Source: Bipolaris cookei
Taxonomy: Eukaryota; Ascomycota; Dothideomycetes; Pleosporales; Pleosporaceae
NCBI GenBank assembly: GCA_002286855.1
Contig: NRSV01000015.1
Location: 1-64,000 of the forward strand
Reading direction: 5' to 3'
Length of the DNA: 64,000 nt
The notes beneath the pieces were generated by a model that saw only the letters and a list, made by a program, of their open reading frames with translations, was not told where the DNA came from and did not search any database. The first letter of the stretch is position 1. Every line of letters starts with the position of its first letter. Below, piece by piece: positions 1-10,086 of this stretch. The position numbers were made by a program, and so were the translations under genes.

Positions 1-537
1 CTCGTACAAGCTCAAACCACGCGTTAATAACCTCTGGATCTTCCTGCTGTATTCTCTGGCGGTCCTTTGCTCGATTGAAAGCTGTTTTAAGCTCGTCGGA
101 ACGCGATACAAATCGCTCTGCCCAGTTCTTGCCTAAAGGTTGGCCATCTCGTACGCGCAGTAGTTTCTCTGCCATATCCGCTACCTCACACAGTCGGGGA
201 GCAAATCCTCGTGAGTCTAGATCAAGAATATATCGTACAATTGTTTGCTCTTCAATTATAGTTAGTTTGCGGCAGTTTGGAGATATCTGGGGTCGAAAAG
301 TGATTTTGTTAAGCCGATCAGAAAGCCGCTGAAAAGGAACGTTGTAGACAGCAGCAGCGCGTCGAATGCTCTTAAACTGGCCCGTACGATAGGCCTGAAT
401 AGCAAGAGTAATTCTGCCTTCTCTCTGAGTTAATGTATCTTTACGTAGTTGGGACATGTTACTTTGCAAGTGATGTTCGCGATGCCAAGAAAAAGTGTCC
501 GGCTCGGTAGTGTGTCCGGCTCGGTGGTGCTTTACGT
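1..537 (-). pseudogene. 5' end of a pogo-like DNA transposon, truncated by the window edge
   Basis: The minus strand encodes the N-terminal part of a pogo/Fot1-type transposase from an ATG at 457 to the window edge. It has a psq-type helix-turn-helix (QAYRTGQFKSIRRAA) followed by a CENP-B/Tc5-type DNA-binding region ending near SDELKTAFNRAKDRQR. The reading frame is open as far as it can be followed. The catalytic DDE part would lie to the left of base 1. The element end lies at 537, where the terminus reads ACGTAAAGCACCACCGAGCC inward and is followed by TA, the usual target of this superfamily. The subterminal motif CACCGAGCCGGACA is repeated. The protein is closely related to the transposase at 48404-49201, with different subterminal repeats, so the two are subfamilies of one family. 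Confidence 0.75.
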
Positions 538-784
538 TAATATATTGTGCTTATCTGTGGAAACACCTTACACTTTAGAGGAACCCAGAATAATCTTGCG
601 TAGCGCGTGACAGACATTGTTTAAATTCTACAGAGTTGGGCTGATGGTCAAGGTTGTATCTTGACTGAGCGGGCACCGCTCATACAATTAAAATATCCTC
701 TGGTGTTGCAGTATCGTCTGGTGCCGCAGCTGCCCCCAGGTTACATGATGTCAGCAATTGAGCTTGCCGGCAGTTGAGCTTGTA

Positions 785-833
785 ACTAGCCCCACCATCT
801 CGTGCACGCGACCACCTCGTGCACGCGCGGCCT
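785..833 (+). repeat. left terminal inverted repeat of copy 1
   Basis: 49 bp, perfectly inverted with 2853-2901. It contains a tandem pair of the motif CTCGTGCACGCG (in CCATCTCGTGCACGCG and CCACCTCGTGCACGCG), a layout that suggests two transposase binding sites per end. Confidence 0.95.
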
Positions 834-2751
834 AGCAGCCACCTCTACCTCAACACCTCATATCTCTACCATCATGAGTAATATCGAGGCTGCGCTTGCA
901 GCTATCGATGCCTTAGGACCTGAGGAGTCTTTTACGTATACTGAGATTTCAAAAAGATACGGTGTTACTCGAACTACGCTCGCCCGAAGACACCAAGGTC
1001 GCTGCACCTCGCCTTCGACAGGCTATCAAAAGCAGCAGCTCCTCCACCCACAGCAGGAGCAGGCCCCAATCGCCTATATCAATCGACTGACAGATAGAGG
1101 CTTACCACCTACTCAGCCAATGATACGCAATTTTGCCTCACAGATTGCCAAGACTGAGGTTGGAGTACACTGGGTTAGTCGCTTCGTGCAGCGCTATCCT
1201 GATCAACTTACCTCAAGGTGGGCAAAAGGCCTTGATAACTGTCGCCACAAAGCAGATTCAAGGAGTAAATACAACCTCTAATTTAGCCTCCTACGCGATA
1301 AAATTAATCAATATCACGTCGAGGCGCGTCATATCTACAATATGGATGAGAAGGGCTTCATGCTTGGTATCGTAAGTCTTTCAAGGAGGATCTTTAGTAA
1401 GGCCTCGTACGAGGGCATAAGGAGGAGGAGTACGATACAGGATGGCTCACGCCAGTGGGTAACGCTATTGGCCTGTATCTGCGCAGATGGATCTTGCCTT
1501 GAGCCTGCCCTCATATATCAATCAGCCTCAGGATCGATACAGGACACCTGGCTGCAGGCCCTTGATCCAGATATCCATCAAATTCGAATATCTTCATCAC
1601 CTTCTGGATGGACCAATAACGAGGTAGGCCTCGCGTGGCTTCAACAGGTGTTTGATCGTAGTACGAAGGCGAAGGCTCGATCCTCCTATCGATTACTCGT
1701 CCTTGACGGCCATGGAACTCACGTTACAATGGATTTTATCAAGTATTGTGATGAGCATAAGATCCTCCTCGCAGTATATCCTCCTCACTCAACCCACACG
1801 CTGCAGCCTCTTGACGTTAGCATGTTCAAGCCTCTCTCAACAGCGTACTCAAACGAAGTTTCTGCCTTCATGGATAGGAGCCAAGGCATCACTTCAATGA
1901 GTAAGAGGGATTTCTTGCCCCTCTTCCAGGCTGCCTGGCAGGCCTCCTTTAAGGAAACGACGATCCTAAACGCCTTCAAGGCTACAGGGATCTCGCCTCT
2001 TAACCCAGAAGTTATCCTTCAGCGCTTTACTGTGCCTGATCCTGGAACGGATAGTGACTCCTCAGCTCTTAGTGCCTCTGATTGGAGGAAGATGGAGCGT
2101 CTGCTGCGTCAGGTAGTCGCTGATCAGGGCGATAGGCAGGTCAAAAAGCTCAGCCAGGTCCTTCACTCGAGTTCGGTTCAAAATAGTCTCCTCAAGGATG
2201 AAGTAAGGAAGCTAAGAGAGGCTCTAGTTAATGAGAGAACACGTAGGAAACGAGGTAAGCCTCTACCCCTACAGGAGGCTGAGGAGTATCATGGTGGGGC
2301 TGTATTCTGGTCTCCAAGGAAGGTGAAGGAGGCGCGCGATCGCCTACAACTCCAGGAGGAGGAGGAGGAGGAGGAGCAACTGCAACTCCAAAAAGCTGAT
2401 ACGAGGAGGCAGCGTGAGGAGACAAGGCAGGCCAGGGCGAGAGAGAAGGAGCAGAGGCGTCAGGCAAGGCTTGCAGTGAGTCTAATGAGGCAGAAGGAGA
2501 GGGAGGAGAAGGCTATTGAAAAGGCCTCAAGGATCGCGGCTCGCAAGGCTGCAAAACAACTTCAAAAAGCTATCAAAACTTCTCAAAGGGGTAGGAGGAG
2601 GAGCTTCAAGGCTCCTGCAAAGGCTACTCAAAAAAAGAGGCCTATCGCGAGGCCTCAAGGTGGTGAGGAGCCTCAGGGAAGTGCTGCAAGCTCACCACCT
2701 CCAACCTCACGTCGCGGCCGCGCGATTAGAACTCCGTCTCGATTTCTATAG
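802..2751 (+). pseudogene. pogo/Fot1-like transposase with one in-frame stop (copy 1)
   Basis: Two open stretches lie in the same frame, 802-1281 (159 codons) and 1342-2751 (469 codons), separated only by a TAA at 1279-1281 and 20 further sense codons. The first ORF begins inside the left inverted repeat; an ATG at 874 is an alternative start. It holds the DNA-binding half: a helix-turn-helix (ITYTEISKRYGVTRTTL-like region) and a CENP-B-type domain ending in the conserved RWAKGLDNCR. The second begins at the Met of NMDEKG and holds the catalytic half: D in MDEKG, D122 in VLDGHGTH and D158 in LQPLDV, a DDD set with 35 residues between the last two. A long Glu/Lys/Arg-rich coiled tail follows. 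Removing an intron over the stop would delete the conserved RWAKGLD segment, so a true stop is more likely. Confidence 0.85.
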
Positions 2752-2852
2752 CTATATATATATTAAAGCCTATTGATCTCACCATTAAAATATATCGCGA
2801 TAATAACCTTTTAGTGTGGCTCTAGAGCCTCGTTTTTGAGGTAGTCTTGGTG

Positions 2853-2901
2853 AGGCCGCGCGTGCACGAGGTGGTCGCGTGCACGAGATGGTGGGGCTAG
2901 T
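2853..2901 (-). repeat. right terminal inverted repeat of copy 1
   Basis: Perfect inverted copy of 785-833, followed by the TA at 2902-2903. Confidence 0.95.
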
Positions 2902-2903
2902 TA

Positions 2904-3514
2904 GGCAACCCCCACGATCAGCCAGCCAGCCAGCCAATCTGCAGCTAGCGTCGACTGCAGCAACACTCAATACGAACAATGCTACAATGGTCGATATCAC
3001 GATTCTTACAGATACGCCTCGCTGCCACCCAATATCGCAGTTTTTTTGCCACCGTAGTCGCTATACGTGAGGTACGCAGCAACAACTAACGTCACATTGC
3101 GATAGCTACAGCTGCAGTTACAGTACGTGTCATTTGATATTGGGATAATTAGATATATCCGGGATCCTTTCGATCTCGGGGGAAGAGCTATCAGATCCAT
3201 TCTATCCAGATCGCCCAGTGCACCACACTTTGCTCCCGTGAAAGTACGACTTCTGATTACTACCCACCACTTATCAACTTCTGCTCGCTTCTATCGCACA
3301 ATAGGTACTATATACTATATATGTAGTTCGTCTACCCCCTCCCACAGTTTTCTCCTCCACCAATTTACTTTTACTTTACTTTGTGGCAGCAATTGCTCCA
3401 CGCTACAACGGCTTCTCGAACTTCAGCCATCCTTCACAGCACGCTCGGCCCGTTGGGCTCGGCCTCTCCAGTCCACGGCTTTTGTCACATACCCACCGTC
3501 CTATCCTTTGTAAA
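2904..3514. other. intergenic, no gene recognised
   Basis: Between the transposon and the acetyltransferase pseudogene. It holds only short open frames and a small (CAGC)n-like tract near 2920-2935. No recognisable protein or RNA gene was seen. Confidence 0.5.
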
Positions 3515-4166
3515 ATGCAATTCCCAACTTGCGCCACCGTGCTTCCGTTTGTAAACAACCCAGTTTGTAACATATCTTCTCTATCTGTCTGTCCAGTACA
3601 ATATGCAGACATTGCGTTCTGTGCGGCTCTTCGTACAGAAACACTAGCATCACTGATCATTGGGCGTCCTCCCCCATTCCTAGGCTACCAGGAGGATCAA
3701 ATATCTTCCATCATGAACGATATAGCCAACAACCCAAACGCACATCATTTGAAAGTTATCGACAAGGAAGCCAATGATGAGATTATTGCCTATGCAAAGT
3801 GGGAAATATATGAGTATGAACGGCCCGACCTTGAGGCTCTGAAGCAGTCCATGGACGAAGTGTTCAAGAGAGTGGACCAGTATAGTCGTTTGCAAGAAAC
3901 TGCACACGAATACTTTTTCAGTCGAAACAGAGCAATGGGGAAGCAGCCTCATATACGTGAGTTGAGCCGCCACTTTCATATCGTTAGAACGCTCATATCC
4001 TGAACGCAACAGTTCTACATCTTCTCGTCACTTCCAGCAAATACAGACGACGAGGCGCTAGCAGCCTTTTTTTTACAATGGGGAATCGCAAGGTCGGAAG
4101 AGCTGCGGCTTCCGGTATATTTGCAGGTATTAGTGCAGGGCCAGCGACTTTGCAAAAAAAAAACTA
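3515..4166 (+). pseudogene. decayed GNAT-family N-acetyltransferase
   Basis: The frame from 3515 gives a fungal GNAT-like N-terminal half (ADIAFCAALRTE, IGRPPPFLG, VIDKEANDEIIAYAKWEIYE) and stops at 4001-4003. The expected acetyl-CoA-binding motif appears one frame away at about 4015-4066 (LHLLVTSSKYRRRGASSL). After the run of eight T at 4067-4074 the frame shifts again to LQWGIARSEELRLPVYLQ. Motif A (Q/RxxGxG/A) is thus present but split over three frames, and the C-terminal end is lost where a hairpin repeat begins. These breaks can be read directly; that the gene once encoded a GNAT enzyme is inferred from the motif order. Its substrate cannot be told. Confidence 0.6.
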
Positions 4167-4182
4167 TGGGTTCAAAATTATC

Positions 4183-4340
4183 GACACGGTCAGAATTGCT
4201 AACAATCAGTTCGATCGGCAGATTGATTCACGAATGTGCCATATCACGCTCCGTGATACCATACTTATCCCTATCTCTGGCACGTTTGCGAATCAATCTG
4301 CAGATCGAATTGATTGTTAGCAACTCTGGATATGGTCGAG
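4183..4340. repeat. hairpin-forming inverted repeat, MITE-like
   Basis: Two arms of about 58-63 bp, roughly 4183-4241 and 4278-4340, are imperfect inverted copies (shared core TTGCTAACAATCA, GCAGATTGATTC, GTGCCA) around a spacer of about 36 bp. Several mismatches are transitions. No open frame is present. The size and shape fit a small nonautonomous hairpin element. Confidence 0.6.
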
Positions 4341-6603
4341 TTTAATTTCGCAGAGTATGGGCTTACAGGAATAGAAATTCATGTCTGGGGTGATTCGATA
4401 TTCATCCAAGGAGGAGAAGGATGAGGCTTTGATATGTGGGCAGCATCATACAGGAGCCGGCATGGGGGTCAATGTAGTGGGGGTTGGGGGCCAAAAGTAT
4501 CTCATGGCGCTTTCGCGGCACGTGAAGTATTGGTCGTTGCAGTGTACGCCACGCTACATATCCTGACGGGTTGACCATTATAGAAGCGCCATCTTGAAAG
4601 AAACCCTAAAAGAACTTTGTTGAAAGTTACGCACGCGTCTGCTTGAGTGGCAGGCTGTTAGAGCTCGTTTCACTCCTGGCATTCTGTCTTGCGCTTATCT
4701 CTCATAAATGTACCATGATTTCACAACAACCAAGTCGCGTTTCTTCATACTTATCTACCTCTATATCATGATTATTTCTCCAAATCCATCCTGTCTTCAT
4801 GCTCATCTTACGGACTGGGCGGGGATGTTTCGGAAAAATGTCAAAACCAGATGCCCGGATGACGAGAAGCTACATCGCGCTGTAAACCATCTGTTTCCTT
4901 CTCGTACGTATGTATATGCAAGTTACAACTTGCAACCTCGGAGAAAGGTAGAGCACATCAGTAATATGTACCTTTTTAGGAAAAAAAAGGGTAGCGGGAT
5001 GCAACCCGCGCGCTCGTGTTCTTTACAGTTCGATTCCAGAATTCCAGTAGAAGCTCACCTGCTTTGCAGTCCAGTGGATGTATGTTGTACTTGTAAGAAG
5101 TTTTCCTAGACGGTAGCAACGAGAATCTGCGCGAAGATGGGGAATGCAGAGTCGATTATGATGGAAAGTGAGTATTGAATTTTAGGGGTGTGCGAAGAGT
5201 TTGATATGCTGCAAGAAATTTAACATCAGCGGTGCGTCAGCAGGCATTCAGACACAAGGAGCCTTGTGGCGTTATCACACCAAATACATATTTGCTGTAC
5301 TATAATTCTGAGACCTCAAGATTTTTCATCCTCTCCATTTACCCTTTTTACGCATCGGGAAAATGGACAAAAAAGTGTCAGGCGGTGACCGCGCGCCATC
5401 CACAGCTCCCAGTAACTAAAAAACCCACGTGTACCTTTTATTAACCCACCCTACCTGAATAGCAACTCTCAGCCAAGCCATGAGCATACTATCGCTTATC
5501 TCAACATCTCGAACTCTGACGTGCAGAAAGCAATGACAAAGATGCACTTGGAGTGCTTTTTCATGTCGCCCGGTAAGCAATGTGGCGTGCTGTATACTTA
5601 CAGCACATATTGCACCGTTTACACTTGCTGCGTCTGAGACATTTGGGGGGCTAGAATGGTGGCCTGGCCTTCTGGTGGGAAAGGTTGTGTGTATGTGTAT
5701 GTAGGCGGGAGTTGCACGGCGTAGGGCTATGCGGCGTTACGCACTACAAGCCCCGGAACAACATCGCCAACTTTTATAAACCTCCATCTCCATTTTCACC
5801 AACTTCTTTTTCTAAGTCGTGGCTTAGTTGCAAATAGTAGTTCAATGTGCCGGCGCAGGCTGAAACAACAACCGGACAAAGGCCAAACCCCCCAACCCGT
5901 CGGCCCTCGCATCCCACCGCCCCAACTCCCCGACTCCCATTCCCACTCGGACAAACAACCCTCCGTCTCACAGCGCTCCGGTTCGCCAACACCGGACGCG
6001 CGCGATACACACATTTTTCTTAGCGCCTGCGGCTGCGCTTGCTCACCATCACGTCATGACTGGGCGAAACAAAAACGGTCGGAGTGCCCATTCTCCAGAC
6101 GCGCGATAGCCAATTGGACTGGCAAGTGTGCCGATTTCCTAGGCAGACACGAAAGGCGCTGCAAGCGTAGAGTGCGAATGCACAGACTACGTACTATAGC
6201 GCGCTAAGGGCATACTTACACGCGAGGTGCAGCGCAGCTGGAGGCTGAACTAAGGTATGAGCTGGTGGTAGTGGGTTTTTGGATGGAGCGGAGGACAAGG
6301 TTAGGCCGAGGAGAGGGCGCGCTTGTGCCTGGATGGTCTTACTGTGCGCCGCCCTGAGTGATGGGGGTGTGTGGCTTTACGCCCTGTGATAGAGGGAGAA
6401 CGGGTGAGTGGTAGAACAGATGATGTAGGTGTATATGTATGATGGCTACTCTCGCTCTTGTAAAGGAGGTAAGCAGCACTTAGTGTATTCGTTCGGCGGC
6501 TTCTTGTGATTCTCTCTCCAGCTTTTGGAGATATCGTGAGTAATCTATACATCTAACTCGGACCCTTCTTGCCCATTCACCCCAAAGCTCAAAGATAAGA
6601 GCC
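4341..6603. other. 2.3-kb intergenic region, no supported gene
   Basis: Several short open frames occur (for example 4708-5109 and 5845-6207) but none shows a recognisable domain, a consistent intron structure or codon bias like the neighbours. The last few hundred bases before 6604 are the presumptive promoter and 5' leader of the MFS transporter gene. Confidence 0.5.
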
Positions 6604-8451
6604 ATGGCGAGTCCGTCAGTACAGCCGCTTGAGGACGTGGTCAAGCCTGCGCCGCCTGTCTCAGAACCTGTGAGCGAGGTGGCATCCGAGCAGGTCGATC
6701 CAGTAGAAGCGGAAAAGTTCCAGCCAGGATGGCGCTTTCTAGCTGCCTTTGGTAGTCTGTGTATCATAACGCTCATGGCTGCGTTGGATGCTACTTCTAT
6801 CTCTGTTGCTCTTCCAGTAGGTTTTGTACAATCTAGAAAGATAAGAAGCATCGGGTAACTGACAATCTCCAGATCATGGCCAGGGCACTGGGCGGGTCTG
6901 CTATTGAAGCATTCTGGAGCGGCACTTCGTTCCTGTTGACGTCGACCGTCTTCCAGCCAGTCATCGGATCCTTTTCGCACATTTTTGGAAGAAAGACATT
7001 GATCTACATCAGTCTTGGATTCTTCCTGGTTGGTTCCATTATCCCTGCCGTGGCTGACAACTTCACCCTTATCCTGGTTGGGCGGTCTATCCAAGGTATC
7101 GGAGGCGGCGGCATCATTTGCCTTACAGAAATGGTAGTTGTAGATACTGTGCCTCTGCGGGAGCGAGGAAAGTGGCTCAGCTTTTTTGGTGCTATGTGGT
7201 CGATTGGCACTGTTGCTGGACCTCTTCTCGGTAAGTAATGTGCAATGCAGATGCATGAGAACAGTAGCTAACGGCATCAAGGCGGTGGCTTTTCACAAAA
7301 CGTTAGTTGGCGATGGATCTTCTGGATCAACCTCCCATTCATTGGCGTTGGCGCTGCCATGATCACCGTCTTCCTCAAGCTCAACCAGAAGCATGGGGCT
7401 TTCCTAACCAAGTTCCGCGAGGTGGACTGGATCGGCATGGTGCTCTTCCTCACGTCGACCACTGGCTTCTTGATTCCCGTTACCTGGGGCGGGGTGCAGT
7501 ATCCGTGGGATTCGTGGCGCACGCTTGTGCCGCTTATTGTGTGCGGTGCTGGCATGGTTGGCTTTGTTCTGTACATTGAATTTGTGGCCGCCAACCCGCT
7601 CATTCGCACGTCCGTATTCAAGAACCGGTCTGCTGCCATTCTCTATACTGCCACAGTAATCCACGGCATTATCCTGTGGGCGATTTTATACTATTTACCG
7701 TTGTACTTTGAAGCGGTCAAGGGATTTGGGCCAATTCTTACCGGAGTTGCTTTGTTTCCGTGGACGTTTACGGTGGCTCCGGCTTCGATCGCGACGGGTG
7801 TTGCTATTGCCATTTTGGGCACGTACCGGTGGGCCAACCGGGCAGGGTGGCTCCTTGCTACTCTGGGCATGGGTGTGCTGATAGTAATCAAAGTCGACAC
7901 GTCGACTCCAGCGTGGGTCTTTATCAGTCTCGTTGGTGGGATAGGAACAGGTATCCTGTAAGTGAGAGTTATTGGCGAAGAAGAACAAGGGGCTCTAACG
8001 ATTGCCTAGTTTTCCTGCCATGGCATTGGCCGTGCAGGCCAGTGCGACCGCAGAGGACCAGGCGTATGCTGCCAACATGTTTTCCTTTTTCCGCGCATTC
8101 GGGCAGACACTGGGAGTGGCTATTGGCGGAGTCGTGTTCCAGAACCAGATGAAGAAGAAGATGCTGACGTTCCCACTGCTGGCCGACTTCGCGGACGAGT
8201 ATTCTCAGGACGCAGCTGGGCTGGTTCGCATCATCAAGGAGATGCCTGGCGGAGAGATGAAGGACCAACTAAAGGAAAGCTACACGGACGCATTAAAGTA
8301 CATCTGGATAGTCATGCTGGCGTTCAGTGCGGTGGCTATGATTGGCAGCTGGTTCATCGAGGCCTATGATATGAATGGGGCCATGGACCAAGAGAGGGCG
8401 TTTGTGGACAAGGACAAGGTCAAGGATATGGAAAAGAGTAGTAGCTCGTAA
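6604..8451 (+). CDS. MFS transporter, DHA2-type drug/toxin efflux family
   Basis: Four exons: 6604-6816, 6873-7230, 7282-7957 and 8010-8451; introns of 56, 51 and 52 bp with GT-AG ends. The spliced product is 562 aa, the usual size for a 14-helix drug:H+ antiporter. Seen in the sequence: a soluble acidic N-terminus, a first helix with the D1-type motif LDATSISVALP, the loop motif FGRKTLIY, the RSIQGIGGGG helix, RERGKW in the intracellular loop and motif C (GPLLGGGFS) spanning the second intron. The family exports small hydrophobic compounds across the plasma or vacuolar membrane. The substrate cannot be deduced and no biosynthetic cluster genes flank it. Confidence 0.9.
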
Positions 8452-10086
8452 TGCGGGGAGGGGTATAGAACTTGTTTTGGGAGAAGCATCGACAAAGCAT
8501 CTAGACTTTGATGGGGCACATTTAGAATTAGACGGGTATTATATGAAGCATTTCTTGTAGCGTACGTGGTAGTCTAATGTATAATAGATCGCGTCTCGAC
8601 TCTTGAGATAGCGGCTGGATTGAGTCAGCATGTGCAATTGAGATGCAGACCCACTGCTAATAGCACAGCCAACGCTTTTGCATCAGTCATGGACGCGAGC
8701 AAGGGGCTTTGAGTATTTTTGGCGAAAAGGCGGGCGGGATCTGCTAGAGCCGGGACCGGGCGGCGGCCTCGTTGGAATGTGAAACACGCCGTCTGCCGTT
8801 GACAAGAGAGATCAGTGGCAGGCGTGCGTCATTGCAGAAACAAGGCATGGTAGCAATGACAAGCACAAGCGGAGAAGCAAGCAAGAATGCATGCAGGATG
8901 AAGAAAGGGAGAAGATTGAGGGGTATTGCGAGTGACGAGGATGATGCAGGAGATTGTGGTGGTGATGGTGATAGTGATGGTGATGGTGATGGTAATGGTG
9001 TGGCCGTCAGGGTCGGCTGGCAGTGACCCTGCAGGCGAGCGTAAGTAGTAGGTGCCTGGGGCACGATGCCAAGCGGCCCCGGTCGCGGGTGAGGCAGTGA
9101 GACAGGCCATGGCTACTCACTATGCGATTAAAGTCCAGATGACAGGAGAAAAAAAGACGGATGGCATGCCACAAACACGACAATGACAGAAGCCGAAGCC
9201 TGTGTCGAGCTGTTGCACAAAGACTATTGAGGCTGCAGGCGGAAGCATGATGCCCAGCGACAGGAACGGCAGGTTGTCAAAGGTAAATTAAGACATGCAG
9301 CAGCTATATCGCGGCCATGTGCGAAGCGCGTGCTGCTGGAACCCGGACAGACCGGACAACGGCTGCGCAGCGAAAAAGCATGTCAGCGGGAGGCCTAGGT
9401 CGGCAGTTTAGATGAGTTTTTTTGGGCGCTGTCCATTTGCCCTGCATTGTCCATGGCGAAAGGGGAGTTTGGGGCGGATGGTTTGGGAGCAGGCTCTTGT
9501 CAGCCGTTAGGCCCATTAGCCGAGGACCGGCCTGGCCAATCAGGCACTCACTCATCGGGCCATCGGGACTTGTCTGATAGCGCTTCCGAAAGGAAAGGCA
9601 CACACACCCACCCCCCTTGACTCTCCACGCCCGTCTCTGACAACACCCGTGTACCTTTGCGAAAAAGCAGCGCGGGAGGGCGGCCACCCTTCGATCCCAC
9701 GCGCATCCTCCCCCTCACCTCAGTCATTCGTTTCAGCATTCCAGCAAAGCAGCTCGCTGCACCTAATATCACACAACCACCCCCCCTGGACCCCGATTCC
9801 ACGTCCCTACTTCACCGCGCGCCAAGCAACCCTCGCCGGCAGCTCCTTCCCGCCTACGCCTCACACTACACGCGTGCAAGAACGACCGACCGACCCGCCG
9901 CATCGTCGCCTCAGCCACCGGCCTGCAAACAACGTCACCACCACCACCTTTACCTTCACCTTCACCACCGCCATACGTCGTTTCGTGCCCATGCCGAACC
10001 GGGCCACCTCCCTCTGCTGAACCCATCCTCCGACATTCGCATACGGCCCCGTATTCTTTCCGTCCATCGCGCCACCCACTGCTGCC
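8452..10086. other. intergenic, simple repeats and RAX2 5' leader
   Basis: No supported gene. A GGTGAT-type microsatellite lies at about 8955-8998 and a CACC/TTCACC-rich tract at about 9932-9968. The pyrimidine-rich stretch from about 9640 onward is the likely promoter and 5' leader of RAX2. Confidence 0.5.
8955..8998. repeat. GGTGAT microsatellite
   Basis: Imperfect tandem hexanucleotide repeat (GGTGGTGATGGTGATAG...), intergenic. Confidence 0.75.

Larger units (their letters stand above)
785..2901 (+). mobile_element. pogo/Fot1-like DNA transposon, copy 1 (2117 bp)
   Basis: A complete element bounded by perfect 49-bp terminal inverted repeats (785-833 and 2853-2901), beginning ACTAGCCCCACCATCTCGTG. 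It is flanked by the dinucleotide TA on both sides (783-784 and 2902-2903), the target-site duplication expected of the Tc1/mariner-pogo superfamily. It carries one transposase gene interrupted by an in-frame stop. A second copy of the same length lies at 26538-28654. I found two base differences between the copies, at 1379 (T against G) and 1717 (A against T), so the two moved recently. Confidence 0.93.

Noticed and set aside
1218..1286. A 69-bp in-frame intron (GTGGGC...TTTAG) that would remove the TAA in the transposase, with a CTAAT before the acceptor.
   Set aside because: It would delete the conserved RWAKGLD segment, has a poor donor, and the branch site is too close to the acceptor; a real stop is simpler.
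4708..5109. A 133-codon plus-strand frame.
   Set aside because: No domain, no bias, low-quality composition; judged a chance frame.
5845..6207. A 120-codon plus-strand frame overlapping minus-strand frames of similar length.
   Set aside because: GC-rich mutual shadows with no recognisable protein.
6480..7280. A 266-codon minus-strand frame.
   Set aside because: It is the antisense shadow of the MFS transporter exons.
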